64,000 bases of DNA from Chloroflexus aurantiacus J-10-fl. GTDB taxonomy: Bacteria; Chloroflexota; Chloroflexia; Chloroflexales; Chloroflexaceae. The notes beneath the pieces are model-generated. The model searched no databases. It was not told the DNA's origin and saw nothing but the letters and a program-made list of their open reading frames with translations. Each line of letters opens with the position of its first letter. Positions within the stretch are counted from its first letter, which is position 1. Shown here in pieces: positions 9,316-19,977 of this stretch. The position numbers and the translations under genes were made by a program. The stretch spans positions 4,154,001 to 4,218,000 of the forward strand of contig NC_010175.1 in assembly GCF_000018865.1 (NCBI RefSeq). The letters run 5' to 3'.

Positions 9316-9990
9316 ATGGGAAGAGGTCGCTATCCAGCTCGCCTGTACGTTACTGCGCCACCACCTGAGATTGCGGCGCGCTACTATCGTTCGTGGCCGG
9401 CAAAAGAACTTTACCATACGCCGGAACACTTTCCACCCGTGAGCGCGGAGGGGTTGTTTGGCTACAATGCACCACTGACGCTCGAATTTGGCTGTGCAAC
9501 TGGTGAGTACTTGTGTGCACTGGCAGCCGCCCAGCCATCCTCTTGCTTTGTGGGCATCGATATTGTTGCCAAGCCGCTCTACCGCGCCGTTGAGCGGGCC
9601 GTGGCAGGAAATCTCTCGAACATCCTGTTCATTCATGCCGATGCCCGGCTTATTTATCAGCGCATCCCTACTGCCGCATTGCACAGCATTATTCTCCACT
9701 TTCCACCACCACTCCTGCGTAATCGTCAGCGCAATCAGTTACTCGTTTCGCCGCAATTGCTGGAGTGTGCGGCGCGCACGCTCGTTCCTGGCGGCTATCT
9801 CAGCTTTCTCACCGATCATCCGGCCCTCTTCGCCTTGATGCAAGAACTCTTACCCGCCTTTCCTGCGCTGCGTGCCACACCGGCTTCGGTAGAGGAGCTG
9901 GCAGTCTTCGAGTCGCATTACCATCGCCGCTGGGCCGCTCGTGGCCGCACGATTAGCGGTCTACGGATCGAGCGGGTGATGGAGGACTAG
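9316..9990 (+). CDS. TrmB-like SAM-dependent methyltransferase
   Basis: 224 residues resembling tRNA (guanine-N7-)-methyltransferase. The SAM-binding motif LEFGCATGEYLCAL is near residue 56 and FVGIDIVAKPLYRA near 78; an acidic NILFIHADA strand follows. The TrmB signature (usually FPDPWPKKRH) is changed here to HFPPPLLRNRQRNQLLVSP, and the DHP near residue 173 (usual T-D) is kept. It is shorter at the N-terminus than many TrmB proteins. It may be the m7G46 enzyme in divergent form or a related RNA methyltransferase. It is flanked on both sides by polypyrimidine/polypurine repeats in inverted orientation. Confidence 0.72.
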   Translation: MGRGRYPARLYVTAPPPEIAARYYRSWPAKELYHTPEHFPPVSAEGLFGYNAPLTLEFGCATGEYLCALAAAQPSSCFVGIDIVAKPLYRAVERAVAGNLSNILFIHADARLIYQRIPTAALHSIILHFPPPLLRNRQRNQLLVSPQLLECAARTLVPGGYLSFLTDHPALFALMQELLPAFPALRATPASVEELAVFESHYHRRWAARGRTISGLRIERVMED

Positions 9991-9994
9991 GGGA

Positions 9995-10030
9995 GAGGAA
10001 ATAGGAAATAGGAAATAGAAAATAGGGACG
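9995..10030. repeat. Polypurine GGAAATA repeat, right of TrmB-like gene
   Basis: Three copies of GGAAATA followed by GAAAATAGGG. This is the reverse complement of the repeat before the gene, so the gene is bracketed by inverted repeats. Confidence 0.7.
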
Positions 10031-10157
10031 AGGAGTGAGGGAGGAGGGTAAGTTCTAGAGTTTGTAAAGCTGTCCCGTCGTAATGGCCTGGTGAATGTTG
10101 ACAACGTACCTTAGACAGCATATGCTACTTTCAGATCGACCGAAAGGAATGGAGTAG

Positions 10158-10320
10158 CCTGTCGTCCATTTGCGCCTCAATGACACGCTGAATTAGCACC
10201 CTTCTACGTTCCGTGATGCGTGTGTCACGGTATTTGGGGTACGGCAGCCATGCTGCCGTAGCAGCCGTGCTTTGTAGCAGGCGCGTGTCACGCTGTTGAC
10301 CATGCTGATCACGGGTAAGA
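10158..10320 (-). repeat. Dispersed hairpin-containing repeat, copy A
   Basis: Non-coding spacer with a perfect 9-bp stem and 3-base loop at 10240-10260 (TACGGCAGC/GCTGCCGTA). Read on the minus strand, the surrounding bases align with 54325-54490 and with the reverse complement of 55848-55965 (shared GGCAGCATGGCTGCCG core and AATYCAGCGYGT tail). The last part overlaps the start of the YkgJ-type gene. Confidence 0.55.
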
Positions 10321-10322
10321 CG

Positions 10323-10589
10323 ATGAGTATGGAGTGTCGAGTTGGTTGTGGCGCATGTTGCATTGCACCCTCAATCTCGTCGCCAATTCCTGGGATGCCG
10401 AACGGTAAACCGGCTGGTGTGCGCTGTGTGCAGTTAACTGCTGATAACCGGTGTGCCCTGTACGGCAAACCAGAACGTCCAGCGGTATGTGTGAGCCTGC
10501 GTCCACACCCCGATATGTGTGGCCGTAACGCTCAAGAGGCGCTGCGGCTACTGACGGCGCTCGAATTAATGACCCAACCTGAAAAATAA
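10323..10589 (+). CDS. YkgJ-type cysteine-cluster protein
   Basis: Small protein of the YkgJ/UPF0153 group, which binds zinc or an Fe-S cluster through conserved cysteines; the cellular role is unknown. The motif CRVGCGACCIAPSISSPIPG and the later Cys residues (GVRCVQLTADNRCALYG, RPAVCVSLRP, DMCG) are those of the family. I chose ATG 10323 (MSMECRVG) because related proteins begin just before the first Cys; upstream starts at 10296 and 10302 are possible. About 88 residues. Confidence 0.85.
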   Translation: MSMECRVGCGACCIAPSISSPIPGMPNGKPAGVRCVQLTADNRCALYGKPERPAVCVSLRPHPDMCGRNAQEALRLLTALELMTQPEK

Positions 10590-10859
10590 CTGAAATGTTA
10601 TCTGAATCGGTCGTAAGTTGCAACTCAATTGACCGAATTTGCGTTATTATTGCAGAGAAGAGATCGTGGCTACCCCCTCACATGGAAAGATTCTTGTAAC
10701 AAAATTAGGGTATGATACATGTGAGGATCAGGTAGACGATCAACGCACACCGCAGTGCGCTCTACCGGGTCCAGGATTCTCTATGTATGGGTGTCGAGGC
10801 GGGCCGGAACCATACCAGCTACGGTAGACCGGATCGACATCCCAGGAAAGGAAGCCGCA

Positions 10860-11267
10860 GTGACTGACTTCGATCTGGAACGTTTGAGCATCCCTGAGCT
10901 CGAACGGCTGCGGGACGCAATTAATCAGCGCCTGCTCCAACTGCGTTACAGTACGCCGCGTTCGCTGCCAGAACTGTTACGCATGCTGGAGGAGGTCAAG
11001 ATTATCCTGAGTGATCAGGGTAAGGAATGGCGTTCGCTCGAGCGCTGGCAATGGATGGACGGTCAGATTCGCTTCTGGCTCAACCCTGCCGATCAGGTAC
11101 GTTATCGAGCAGGATGGTATACAATCGAAGAGCTAATCCTCTGGTCGCAGGATCGTGGTCCAGTGCTCGTTCCACAAGAAGAGGAAGAGGAAGATCTCGA
11201 AGGATGGACGGAGATCAATGGTGTTCGCATTCGCTGGTTGCCTGACGGTACGATGGAGCGCCAGTGA
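10860..11267 (+). CDS. Hypothetical acidic protein
   Basis: 135 residues, not recognised. A GTG start at 10860 is supported by an AGGAAAGGA ribosome site about eight bases upstream; the longer frame from 10755 gives an arginine-rich leader that looks non-coding. The N-terminal third is helical (LERLSIPELERLRDAINQRL), and an acidic patch (EEEEEDLEG) precedes a C-terminal strand with GVRIRWLPDGTMER. No signal or membrane segment. It stands alone between YkgJ and the convergent lrgB. Confidence 0.6.
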   Translation: MTDFDLERLSIPELERLRDAINQRLLQLRYSTPRSLPELLRMLEEVKIILSDQGKEWRSLERWQWMDGQIRFWLNPADQVRYRAGWYTIEELILWSQDRGPVLVPQEEEEEDLEGWTEINGVRIRWLPDGTMERQ

Positions 11268-11383
11268 TCGAGCAGCCTGACATTGCCTGTCCCGAAGCCG
11301 TCCATTAGGTTTGCTGCAAGAGCGCAGCGACGGTACAATTCAATACTGTGCGCTGCGCTCAGATGGAAATCTTTGTCAATCTT

Positions 11384-12106
11384 CTAAAGCCCCAGCCAGT
11401 GCGTAAGCACCGGTGCCAGCAATGATGTCATTGCGCCATTAAGCCCCATTGCCAGGCCAGCCAGCGCACCGGCTTCGCTGCTGAATTGCAACGACCGCGC
11501 AGTACCGAGGCCGTGTGAGGCCAGGCCAAGTGCGAAGCCACGTTCACCATCGTCGCGAACTCCGGCCAGACCCAGCAACTCCCAGCCCAGGAGCGCCCCT
11601 ACCATCCCGGTGACGATCACGATCACTGCTGTCAGCGATGGCAGTCCACCCAACTGCTCGGCGATGCCCATTGCAATTGGGGTTGTGATCGATTTGGGAG
11701 CTAATGAACGTAGAGTTACGTCTGATAAACCGAAAAGCCTTCCGCTCAATACTGCCGCCGCAATCCCGGTTGCCGAGCCAACGACCAGCCCGGTCAGGGC
11801 CGGCCAGAAGATTCTGCGTAGCGTTCGTTCCGCTTCGTAGAGCGGGATCGCCAGTGCAACTGTTGCCGGCCCCAGCAGAAAGTGAACGAATTGCGCCCCG
11901 TCAAAATAGGTTGCGTAGGGAGTATTGGTCAGTAGCAGGATACTTACTATCGTTACAATTGACAACAAAACTGGATTCAACAACGGGGATGAGCCGAGGC
12001 GACGGCTGATTACTGTCATCAGGCGATAGACGGCAATCGTTGCCGTTAGCCAGAGCAATGGGGTTTGAGCGAGGTAGACCCAGATTGAAAAGATTCGTTC
12101 ATCCAT
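11384..12106 (-). CDS. lrgB: LrgB-family membrane protein
   Basis: 240-residue polytopic membrane protein of the LrgB/CidB family, thought to act with an LrgA/CidA partner in controlling murein hydrolase export, holin-like lysis, or glycolate/pyruvate transport in plants and some bacteria. The conserved stretch GPATVALAIPLYE is near residue 78, followed by the family pattern APKSITTPIAMGI and a C-terminal glycine-rich helix (ASHGLGTARSLQ). It starts six bases after the stop of the upstream lrgA gene, so the two form an operon. Confidence 0.9.
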   Translation of the reverse strand: MDERIFSIWVYLAQTPLLWLTATIAVYRLMTVISRRLGSSPLLNPVLLSIVTIVSILLLTNTPYATYFDGAQFVHFLLGPATVALAIPLYEAERTLRRIFWPALTGLVVGSATGIAAAVLSGRLFGLSDVTLRSLAPKSITTPIAMGIAEQLGGLPSLTAVIVIVTGMVGALLGWELLGLAGVRDDGERGFALGLASHGLGTARSLQFSSEAGALAGLAMGLNGAMTSLLAPVLTHWLGL

Positions 12107-12112
12107 GATGGT

Positions 12113-12454
12113 CTAACCCTTTCGATTGCGCAGAAGGCGAATGGTCAAACCGGTTACTAACAGCGTTACCATCGTTGAGACAACAATCGCTGCCAGCAGT
12201 GGCGCCCCCTCGCGACTGAGTAATGGCAGATGGACGATCACGCCTACACCGGCAGGGACAAACAGTAGCGGCAGATGGGCCAGGATGTTATGAGCAGTTG
12301 TTTCAAGCGGTGCTGGCACCTTGCCTTGCCAGCGTAATACGGTGAATAAGAGGAGCATACCGACAACTGGGCCGGGAACCGGTAAATTAAGCGCGCGACT
12401 CACGATTTCGCCGATAAGCTGGCAAAGCAACAGTCCCAAAATGGCATCAACCAC
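12113..12454 (-). CDS. lrgA: LrgA/CidA-family holin-like protein
   Basis: Small four-helix membrane protein of the CidA/LrgA family. I place the start at GTG 12454 (VDAILGLLLCQLIGE) because a GGGAGGT ribosome site lies seven bases upstream; the open frame reaches back to 12541, but that part is Arg/Cys rich and unlike the family. The conserved LNLPVPGPVVGMLLLF block and the later FVPAGVGVIVHLPLL identify it. It forms a two-gene operon with lrgB downstream. Confidence 0.88.
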   Translation of the reverse strand: MVDAILGLLLCQLIGEIVSRALNLPVPGPVVGMLLLFTVLRWQGKVPAPLETTAHNILAHLPLLFVPAGVGVIVHLPLLSREGAPLLAAIVVSTMVTLLVTGLTIRLLRNRKG

Positions 12455-12517
12455 GACGGATACCTCCCTTCTACGACAACAATCGCAAACCCTGACCACT
12501 TCGTTTGCGATCCCTAC

Positions 12518-12523
12518 TATAAT
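12518..12523 (+). promoter_or_regulatory. Candidate -10 box for der
   Basis: TATAAT 42 bases upstream of the der start codon. A TGACCA about 19 bases further up could be a poorly spaced -35. Weak support beyond the perfect -10. Confidence 0.4.
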
Positions 12524-12565
12524 AGAAGGCAGAGGACGCACCCATACTGGCGTCCAGGAGGAGTT

Positions 12566-13915
12566 ATGACAAAACCGATTGTGGCCATTGTTGGCCGCCC
12601 AAACGTTGGTAAATCGACATTTTTCAACCGCTTAATTGGCGAGCGGCGCGCGATTGTCGAGGACCTGCCCGGCACGACGCGCGACCGTCTCTATGGTGAT
12701 ACCTTTTGGAATGGGCGCGAGTTCACCGTCGTCGATACGGCAGGTGTCCTCTTCGGTGGTGAAGATCCGAACCTGCCCGAAGCCGAGATTGCCCGTCGTA
12801 CCCGTGCTCAGGCTGAACACGCGATTGCTGAGGCAGACGCGATCATCTTTATTGTTGACGGTCGTGACGGTCTGACTGCCGCTGATTCTGATGTTGCCGA
12901 CGTGTTACGCACCACGTCGAAACCGGTTGTGCTGGCCGTCAACAAGTGTGACAGTCAGGAACGCATGCTCGATGCGGTTGAGTTTTATGCGCTCAATCTT
13001 GGCGAACCGATCCCGATGAGCGCATTTCATGGCCTGGGAACGGGGGATGTGCTCGACCGCCTGACCGAGTATCTGCCGCCAAAGACCTTTACCCAAGAGG
13101 AAGAGCGCCATCTACGGATTGCGATTGTCGGTCGACCAAATGTAGGCAAGTCTTCGCTGCTGAACCGTCTGCTCGGTCAAGAGCGCAGCGTCGTAAGCTC
13201 GATTCCAGGTACTACACGCGATCCTATCGATACCACCATTACCTATCACGGTGAACCGATTACACTGATCGATACTGCCGGTATTCGGCGGGCCGGAAAG
13301 ATCGAGCGTGGTATTGAGAAATATAGCGTGCTGCGCACATTGCGGGCAATTGAACGATGCGACGTAGCGCTGCTGCTGATCGATGCGACTGAAGGGGTAA
13401 CAGCCCAGGATACCCACATTGCCGGTATGGTGGTTGAGGCCAAGAAAGGCTTGATCCTGGTCGTCAATAAGTGGGACGCCATTGAGAAAGACTCGCATAC
13501 CTACTACGCATTCCAGGATCAGGTTCGCGAGGCATTTAAGTTTGTCGATTATGCACCGATTGTTTTTGTGTCGGCATTGACCGGTCAGCGCGTCTCGCAC
13601 CTGCTCGACTATGCGCGTGAAGTGTATGTCCAGCGGCAGAAGCGAGTGCCGACCAGCGAGCTGAACAACTTCTTGCGGGAAGTGATGTTGCAACAGCCAC
13701 CGATGGCGGTCAAGAAGGGAGCACATCTGCGCCTGTACTATGCAGTGCAACCACAAACCGAGCCGCCGGTTTTTCTCTTCTTTGCCAACGATGGTGAGTT
13801 AGTCCACTGGTCGTATGCTCGCTACCTCGAAAATCGTTTGCGCGAACGTTATGGTTTTCAGGGCACGCCAATCGTGATCGTGTTCCGTTCGCGTGAACGA
13901 AAAGAGGAACGTTGA
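12566..13915 (+). CDS. der: Ribosome-assembly GTPase Der (EngA)
   Basis: Double-GTPase needed for assembly of the 50S ribosomal subunit. Two complete G domains are present: GRPNVGKSTFFNRL at residue 10 with DTAGV and NKCD, and GRPNVGKSSLLNRL near 191 with DTAGI and NKWD, followed by the KH-like C-terminal domain (FQGTPIVIVFRSRER). The length of 449 residues is normal. A strong AGGAGG ribosome site precedes ATG 12566. It is divergent from lrgA. Confidence 0.97.
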   Translation: MTKPIVAIVGRPNVGKSTFFNRLIGERRAIVEDLPGTTRDRLYGDTFWNGREFTVVDTAGVLFGGEDPNLPEAEIARRTRAQAEHAIAEADAIIFIVDGRDGLTAADSDVADVLRTTSKPVVLAVNKCDSQERMLDAVEFYALNLGEPIPMSAFHGLGTGDVLDRLTEYLPPKTFTQEEERHLRIAIVGRPNVGKSSLLNRLLGQERSVVSSIPGTTRDPIDTTITYHGEPITLIDTAGIRRAGKIERGIEKYSVLRTLRAIERCDVALLLIDATEGVTAQDTHIAGMVVEAKKGLILVVNKWDAIEKDSHTYYAFQDQVREAFKFVDYAPIVFVSALTGQRVSHLLDYAREVYVQRQKRVPTSELNNFLREVMLQQPPMAVKKGAHLRLYYAVQPQTEPPVFLFFANDGELVHWSYARYLENRLRERYGFQGTPIVIVFRSRERKEER

Positions 13916-14037
13916 ACGTTGTTTCTATAGGCTTGTATCCGCTCATGATCATTGCTTAACGTCTATTGCAAGGCGGCATGTTGTTGATCGTTGCAGGTCA
14001 ACACGGCTGCCTTTCTTATTGCAGGAGGATTGTGACA

Positions 14038-16200
14038 ATGCATATTACCGACATCTGGCCGGGTCTACCATATCCGCTTGGCGCGACGTGGGACGGTGAG
14101 GGGGTAAACTTCGCTATCTTCTCAGCCCATGCCACGCGCGTCGAGTTGTGTCTGTTTGATAGTCCAACGGCACCTCGTGAAGCGGTACGTATCGCCTTGC
14201 CAGAACGTACGGATGATGTCTGGCACGGCTACATTCCCGGTTTGCGACCTGGTCAGCTCTACGGTTATCGCGTCCACGGCCCGTATCTGCCACAACAGGG
14301 GCATCGCTTTAATCCACATAAGCTGTTGATCGATCCTTACGCCCGTGCTCTCTGCGGCGAATTGACCTGGGATAAGGCAAACTATGGCTACCGCGTTGAT
14401 AGTCCATACGGTGATCTGACCATCGGTAAGCGGGATAGCGCACCGTATATCCCACGTTCGGTAGTTATCGATCCCACCTTCGATTGGGGCGATGATCGCC
14501 ATCCCAATATTCCTTTGGCCGACTCGGTTATCTACGAGCTGCATGTCAAAGGCTTCACCAGGCTTCACCCAGAAGTACCCGAAAATCTGCGTGGGACCTA
14601 CGCCGGTCTGGCATCGCCGGCAGTTATTGACTATCTCAAGCAATTAGGGGTGACAGCGGTTGAACTCTTGCCGGTCCATGCCTTCATTACCGATCAGTTC
14701 CTGGCTGATCGTGGTCTGACCAACTATTGGGGGTATCAGCCGATCAACTATTTCAGCCCGGAGCCGCGCTATGCCAGTCAGTCCGATCCGCAGGCACAGG
14801 TGAATGAGTTCAAGGCAATGGTTAAGGCACTCCACGCCGCCGGGATTGAAGTCATTATCGACGTGGTCTACAACCATACCGGTGAAGGTAATCACCTGGG
14901 GCCGACGCTGAGCTTTCGCGGGATTGACAACGTGGCCTATTACCGCCTCGTTCCCGATCAACCGCGTTACTACCTTGACGACACCGGTACCGGCAATAGC
15001 CTTGACCTGAACCATCCACGCACGCTTCAGTTAGTGCTCGACTCATTGCGTTATTGGGTCACTGAGATGCATGTTGATGGGTTCCGGTTTGATCTTGCCC
15101 GTACCCTTGCCCGTGGCCCGGCCGGTTCTGACCTGCCCAGTCCCTTCTTCACGGCTGTTCGCCAGGACCCGGTGCTCTCGCGGGTGAAACTGATCGCCGA
15201 ACCGTGGGATGTTGGTTTTGATGGCTATTGGGTAGGTCGCTTTCCGGCACCCTGGGCAGAATGGAATGGTCGTTACCGCGATACCGTGCGCTGCTTCTGG
15301 AAGGGTGATCCCGGTCAGGCCGCCGATTTTGCCTCGCGTTTTATGGGATCGATGGATCTCTACCATCACAATGGCCGTCGTCCATATCATTCCATCAATT
15401 TCGTGACGGCGCACGATGGCTTCACCTTGCGCGATCTGGTGTCGTACAACGAAAAGCATAATGAAGCCAACGGTGAAGATAATCGTGATGGCGATAGCCA
15501 CAACAACTCGTGGAATTGTGGGGTAGAGGGGCCAACCGATGACCCCGACATTCGGGCGTTGCGACTGCGACAAATGATGAACTTTATCGCTACGCTCTTT
15601 CTGTCACAGGGCACCCCGATGTTACTGGCCGGTGATGAGCGTGGGCGAACCCAACAAGGAAATAACAACGCCTATTGTCAGGACAACCCGATCTCGTGGG
15701 TTGACTGGGAACCCGACTCAGAAGCCGAGGTGTTACTTGCGTTTACTCAACGCCTGATCGGCTTTCGTCGTGAACATCCGGTGTTGCGTCGCCGTCGCTT
15801 CTTCGTTGGCCATCTCGGTAACGCCGAATACGATGTTGAGTGGCTCAGTCCTGATGGTCAGGAGGTTAGTCCAGAGTTGTGGCAACATCCTGAATTGCGT
15901 TGTATTGGCGTCTTACTCAATGGTGCGGTTATCGATGATCGCAACGAACGCGGCGAATCGATGCGTGATGATGTGTTACTGGTATTGATCAATGCCGGCG
16001 ATGAGCCGGTACCATTCATTCTGCCCGACTGGCCAGACGATGCAAGCTGGCATGTAGTTATCGATACGGCCCGGCCTGACCTTACCACACCGCTACCGGT
16101 AACCGATCAAATGTATCAAATTCAACCGCGGGCACTGGCAGTCTTGATCGAAAAGGTGTCTGTTGCACCGCCGGTACAGATCGAGCCGGCAGCGAAATAG
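14038..16200 (+). CDS. glgX: Glycogen debranching enzyme GlgX
   Basis: Isoamylase-type glycoside hydrolase (GH13) that cuts alpha-1,6 branches in glycogen. ATG 14038 is chosen because of the GCAGGAGGATTG ribosome site just before it and because [20 protein letters not shown] is the typical N-terminus; the longer frame from 13966 is leader. An N-terminal CBM48 region is followed by the barrel: [10 protein letters not shown], the nucleophile in [11 protein letters not shown], the acid in [10 protein letters not shown] and the third carboxylate in [13 protein letters not shown]. 720 residues, as expected for GlgX/TreX. Confidence 0.95.
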   Translation: MHITDIWPGLPYPLGATWDGEGVNFAIFSAHATRVELCLFDSPTAPREAVRIALPERTDDVWHGYIPGLRPGQLYGYRVHGPYLPQQGHRFNPHKLLIDPYARALCGELTWDKANYGYRVDSPYGDLTIGKRDSAPYIPRSVVIDPTFDWGDDRHPNIPLADSVIYELHVKGFTRLHPEVPENLRGTYAGLASPAVIDYLKQLGVTAVELLPVHAFITDQFLADRGLTNYWGYQPINYFSPEPRYASQSDPQAQVNEFKAMVKALHAAGIEVIIDVVYNHTGEGNHLGPTLSFRGIDNVAYYRLVPDQPRYYLDDTGTGNSLDLNHPRTLQLVLDSLRYWVTEMHVDGFRFDLARTLARGPAGSDLPSPFFTAVRQDPVLSRVKLIAEPWDVGFDGYWVGRFPAPWAEWNGRYRDTVRCFWKGDPGQAADFASRFMGSMDLYHHNGRRPYHSINFVTAHDGFTLRDLVSYNEKHNEANGEDNRDGDSHNNSWNCGVEGPTDDPDIRALRLRQMMNFIATLFLSQGTPMLLAGDERGRTQQGNNNAYCQDNPISWVDWEPDSEAEVLLAFTQRLIGFRREHPVLRRRRFFVGHLGNAEYDVEWLSPDGQEVSPELWQHPELRCIGVLLNGAVIDDRNERGESMRDDVLLVLINAGDEPVPFILPDWPDDASWHVVIDTARPDLTTPLPVTDQMYQIQPRALAVLIEKVSVAPPVQIEPAAK

Positions 16201-16269
16201 CTAATTTGCTTCCTGGTAGCACTTCCGTAAGACCAATTCATATACTAAAATACGTAGTATCCACACTGT

Positions 16270-16292
16270 GTGCGGCAGGTACCCTGCCGCAC
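16270..16292 (+). terminator. Perfect 10-bp hairpin after glgX
   Basis: Stem GTGCGGCAGG/CCTGCCGCAC with a 3-base loop, followed by TTTCC. It lies 70 bases after the glgX stop and could end its transcript, though the U-tract is short. The same type of stem recurs elsewhere in the window. Confidence 0.5.
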
Positions 16293-16503
16293 TTTCCTGG
16301 GGTGATGGTAGTTGTGGTGCGGCCACGCCGGCAGGTGGAGATACGTTTTTTGCAATCCTGTGCCGGCAACATACGGCATCCTGACTTCGTCCGGTTGTGT
16401 GTGATGTCGCACTGATACGCTACTGGTGTTGTCAGATAAGCGATGGAGCAAGCGCGACCGGCGCCTACCGGTCTATACAAGAAATCATGCCACGGAGCGT
16501 CAA

Positions 16504-19251
16504 GTGATCGAACCTTCTCTTCACCCGCTAAAACAACAGCTTGATGTTTCTGACCCATTGGCAGCCCTAAAAGCAGAAGTGACACGTTTGCGGTTGCAGA
16601 ATCACTTCCTGCGCACGGTGGTCAACGAAATGACCAGCGGTGTGATTGTGGCTGATGCGCAACCCGATTACCCTATTACCTTCGTCAACCGGGCTTTCTG
16701 CACCATCACCGGCTATGCTCCAGAAGAGGTGATTGGTCGTCATTGTCTCTTCTTGCAGGGGCCAGGTACTGATCAGGCTGCCGTGACTCGGATCTGTGAA
16801 GCCATCGCTGCCGCGCGTCCTGTTCACGAACGTCTGCTCAATTACCGTAAAGATGGTCAACCTTTCTGGAGTCAGATTGCGATCAGTCCGGTTCGTGATG
16901 ATCAGGGGCGGGTGACGGCTTTCATCGGCTTGCAAACAGACGTGACGGCGCAGGTGCTGGTTGAGCAAGCGCTGGCTGAACGTGAACAGTTGTTGCGCGC
17001 AGTGGGTAAGATGGCTCAGATCGGGGGATGGGAGCTTGATCTGGTCACGCAACGCATGGTCTGGTCGGAAGAGATGTTTGCGATTCATGAGTTGCCGATA
17101 GGCGAGCCTCCGACACCAGATGTTGCTTTGTGGTTTTATCCCCCGGAAGTACACCATCTTGTGCGCGAAGCCTTTGAACGCTGCCTTGCAACCGGTGCCG
17201 AATGGGATATTGAATTGCCGTTTCGTACCGCACGTGGCCAGTCCCGTTGGGTGCGCTCTATTGGCCAGCCGGTCTGGGAAGATGGTCAGATTCGTAAGCT
17301 ACGGGGTACGTTTCAAGATATTACTCGCAGCAAAGAGAACGAACTGGCACTGCGAGCAAGTGAGCAGCGGTATCGCATGCTGGCCGATATGTTGCCGGGT
17401 ACTATCGTGTTCATGTTCGATACCGGCCTGCGGCTGACTCTGGTTGCCGGGGCTGATCTCAAGCGGCTTGGCATCGATGCAGCCCGATTTGAAGGTCAGT
17501 GTCTGACCGATCTCTTCGATGAACCTCATCGCTCGGTACTACTACCGCTCTGTTATCAGGCTCTTCTCGGCCAATCATCACGCATTGACTACACGTTCCG
17601 TGGGGAAATCTTCGACACGTCGATTATGCCGATTGAACGTGCTTCAGGTCAGATAAGCGGTGGTTTGATTGTGGGCCGTAATATCACGGCAGAGCGGCAG
17701 ATTACCGCCGATCTTTTGCGGGCGAAAGAGGCTGCGGAACGGACCGAACGAGCACAAGCGGCGTTTTTGTCGGCAATCAGCCATGAAATGCGCACACCGC
17801 TCAATGCGGTGATCGCCAGCGCTGAGCTGTTGCTAACCGATACCTTAACCCCGTCGCAGCGCTCATTGATCGAAACAATACGAATTGGCGGCGAGGCTCT
17901 GCTAGCGCTGGTGAATAATGTACTCGATCTCTCGAAGATCGAAGCGGGCCGGGTGGAAATTGCTGCCGAACCAACCGATGTGCGCGCTATCGTGCACGCA
18001 GTGCTTAATCTGTTCAAGCGAGAAGCCGATCAGAAAGGTCTCCTGATCGAAGCAGTGATTGATCCACACCTGCCAGCACTCATTGTCAGTGATCCGGCTC
18101 GCTTGCGCCAGATGTTGATGAATCTGGTGAGTAATGCAATCAGGTTCACCGACCGCGGTGGCGTCCTGATCACGGCCAGTGTGATAGGGATGGCTACTGA
18201 TCATCCCCAGGTGGAAATTGCCGTTCGAGATACCGGTACCGGTATCTCGGCCCAACAGCGTAGCCACCTGTTTCAGCCTTTCAATCACGTTGATAATGAT
18301 CAAACTCGACAAAGCGGCGCTGGCTTAGGGCTGGCAATCAGCGCTCAGTTGGCACATTTGATGGGCGGTGAATTAACGGTTGCTGGTCAGCCGGGGCAGG
18401 GTTCAACGTTCACGGTAACGCTACCGCTTCAGCCGGTAGCGTACTCGCCGCCGGTGACCGCAGGACAGTCGGTAGCGAGTGGACAATCGGCAGTCCTGCG
18501 GGTGTTGGTTGCTGAAGACAACGAAATTAATCAGCAGGTGGTGCTTCGTCTCCTTCAGGCGCTGGGGCATCAGGTTACGATTGTGGCGAACGGCGTTGAG
18601 GCCGTGCAGAAAGTGCAGCAACAATCATTTGATGTCATCTTGATGGATGTCCAGATGCCGGAAATGGATGGGGAAGAGGCTACGCGCCGGATTCGGGCAT
18701 TGGGCAACCAGATTCAGCAACCGCGCATTATTGCCCTGACGGTGTATGCGTTAGCCGATGTACGCGAACGTTGCCTGGCAGCCGGGATGGATGGTTTTCT
18801 TACTAAACCGGTACGTCTGCAAGATTTACGCAATGCGTTGTCTACGAACCCTGTGCCATCCCAACCGTCAACTGTCAATACCTGGCAGAGTGATCCCGTC
18901 ATCGACTGGACGGTATTTGGTGAACTATTGACAGCTCTCGTTGATCAACAACCTGAGATCGTAACCAGAACCCTGGCGCTCATTCAACACGAATTTCAAC
19001 AGCAACTTGACCAACTGCGTGTTTCGATTGCGCGTGGTGATGTCGAACAGGTGCAGCGATTGGCCCATCGGCTTAAAGGCAGTGCGCGGCAGATCGGAGC
19101 AGTACGGGTAGCACACGCGGCAAAAGCTCTCGAACATGCAGCAACGGCACGGATGCAGCTCGAACCGCTTTTTGATGCTCTGCAATACGCGGTTACCGAG
19201 ACGCTCAGACTATTTGCGGAGAGCCAGAGCCGACACGAAAATCACCGTTGA
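16504..19251 (+). CDS. LOV-PAS-PAS hybrid sensor histidine kinase with REC and Hpt
   Basis: Cytoplasmic multi-step phosphorelay protein with no membrane helices. Numbering is from GTG 16504, chosen because GGAG lies six bases upstream; GTG 16426 would add 26 residues. A short coiled helix precedes a LOV domain (about 40-150) with the flavin-binding pattern [13 protein letters not shown] (Cys81), NYRKDG (Asn113) and FIGLQTDVT (Gln144). Two further PAS domains follow (about 165-280 and 285-400). The kinase core has His427 in [10 protein letters not shown] box [15 protein letters not shown] and [10 protein letters not shown] receiver domain with Asp715 in [12 protein letters not shown] and a C-terminal Hpt domain with His855 in AHRLKGSA complete the relay. 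Blue light is the likely signal. No output regulator is adjacent. Confidence 0.9.
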   Translation: MIEPSLHPLKQQLDVSDPLAALKAEVTRLRLQNHFLRTVVNEMTSGVIVADAQPDYPITFVNRAFCTITGYAPEEVIGRHCLFLQGPGTDQAAVTRICEAIAAARPVHERLLNYRKDGQPFWSQIAISPVRDDQGRVTAFIGLQTDVTAQVLVEQALAEREQLLRAVGKMAQIGGWELDLVTQRMVWSEEMFAIHELPIGEPPTPDVALWFYPPEVHHLVREAFERCLATGAEWDIELPFRTARGQSRWVRSIGQPVWEDGQIRKLRGTFQDITRSKENELALRASEQRYRMLADMLPGTIVFMFDTGLRLTLVAGADLKRLGIDAARFEGQCLTDLFDEPHRSVLLPLCYQALLGQSSRIDYTFRGEIFDTSIMPIERASGQISGGLIVGRNITAERQITADLLRAKEAAERTERAQAAFLSAISHEMRTPLNAVIASAELLLTDTLTPSQRSLIETIRIGGEALLALVNNVLDLSKIEAGRVEIAAEPTDVRAIVHAVLNLFKREADQKGLLIEAVIDPHLPALIVSDPARLRQMLMNLVSNAIRFTDRGGVLITASVIGMATDHPQVEIAVRDTGTGISAQQRSHLFQPFNHVDNDQTRQSGAGLGLAISAQLAHLMGGELTVAGQPGQGSTFTVTLPLQPVAYSPPVTAGQSVASGQSAVLRVLVAEDNEINQQVVLRLLQALGHQVTIVANGVEAVQKVQQQSFDVILMDVQMPEMDGEEATRRIRALGNQIQQPRIIALTVYALADVRERCLAAGMDGFLTKPVRLQDLRNALSTNPVPSQPSTVNTWQSDPVIDWTVFGELLTALVDQQPEIVTRTLALIQHEFQQQLDQLRVSIARGDVEQVQRLAHRLKGSARQIGAVRVAHAAKALEHAATARMQLEPLFDALQYAVTETLRLFAESQSRHENHR

Positions 19252-19342
19252 CAGTTATCGGCCACTGTGTTACCGTAGAATCATCCCAGCCAGCAATCTA
19301 CTGACAGTGAAGTCAACTGCATACCGTCAGGAGGAGTACGCG

Positions 19343-19948
19343 ATGGCGAAGAAAATCCTCTTTCTCGTTGGCGACTATGTCGAAGATTACGAGGTGATGG
19401 TACCATTTCAGGCCCTGGCCGCACTTGGTTATCAGGTTCACGCGGTTTGTCCGGGGAAGAAGGCGGGAGAGTTCGTGCGGACGGCGGTACACGATTTTGA
19501 AGGCGATCAGACCTACAGCGAAAAACGTGGTCACAACTTTACTCTGAATTACTCCTTCGATGAAGTCAATGAGCACGAGTACGATGCGCTGGTCATTCCC
19601 GGTGGTCGTGCGCCAGAGTACATCCGGCTCAATCCACGGGTGCTTGAAATCACCCGCCACTTCTTCACTGCGAATAAACCGGTAGCTGCAATCTGTCATG
19701 GTCTTCAGGTCCTGGCTGCCGCCGGGGTACTTAACGGTCGCCGCTGCACCGCGTATGCGGCTGTCGGCCCAGACCTGCCGCTGATCGGGGCGGAGTATCA
19801 CGAATTACCTGCCGATCAGGCAATTACTGACGGCAACCTGGTCACGGCACCGGCCTGGCCGGCTCATCCGGCGTGGCTGGCTCAGTTCCTCAAGGTACTC
19901 GGTGCAAAGATCGAGATTGAACCACAGACCGAAGCTGTACCGGCATAA
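19343..19948 (+). CDS. DJ-1/PfpI family protein
   Basis: 201-residue class I glutamine-amidotransferase-like fold of the PfpI/DJ-1/YhbO type, associated with protease, glyoxalase or deglycase-like stress functions. The nucleophile elbow AICHG (near residue 118) and the acidic partner in GDYVEDYE at the N-terminus are present. The start is ATG 19343, with a CAGGAGGAG ribosome site; the longer frame overlaps the kinase gene and is not needed. It is the next gene after the LOV kinase, about 90 bases away. Which activity it has cannot be decided by sequence. Confidence 0.9.
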   Translation: MAKKILFLVGDYVEDYEVMVPFQALAALGYQVHAVCPGKKAGEFVRTAVHDFEGDQTYSEKRGHNFTLNYSFDEVNEHEYDALVIPGGRAPEYIRLNPRVLEITRHFFTANKPVAAICHGLQVLAAAGVLNGRRCTAYAAVGPDLPLIGAEYHELPADQAITDGNLVTAPAWPAHPAWLAQFLKVLGAKIEIEPQTEAVPA

Positions 19949-19977
19949 CACCCACAGCGTGCGCTAACTGTTATGGT

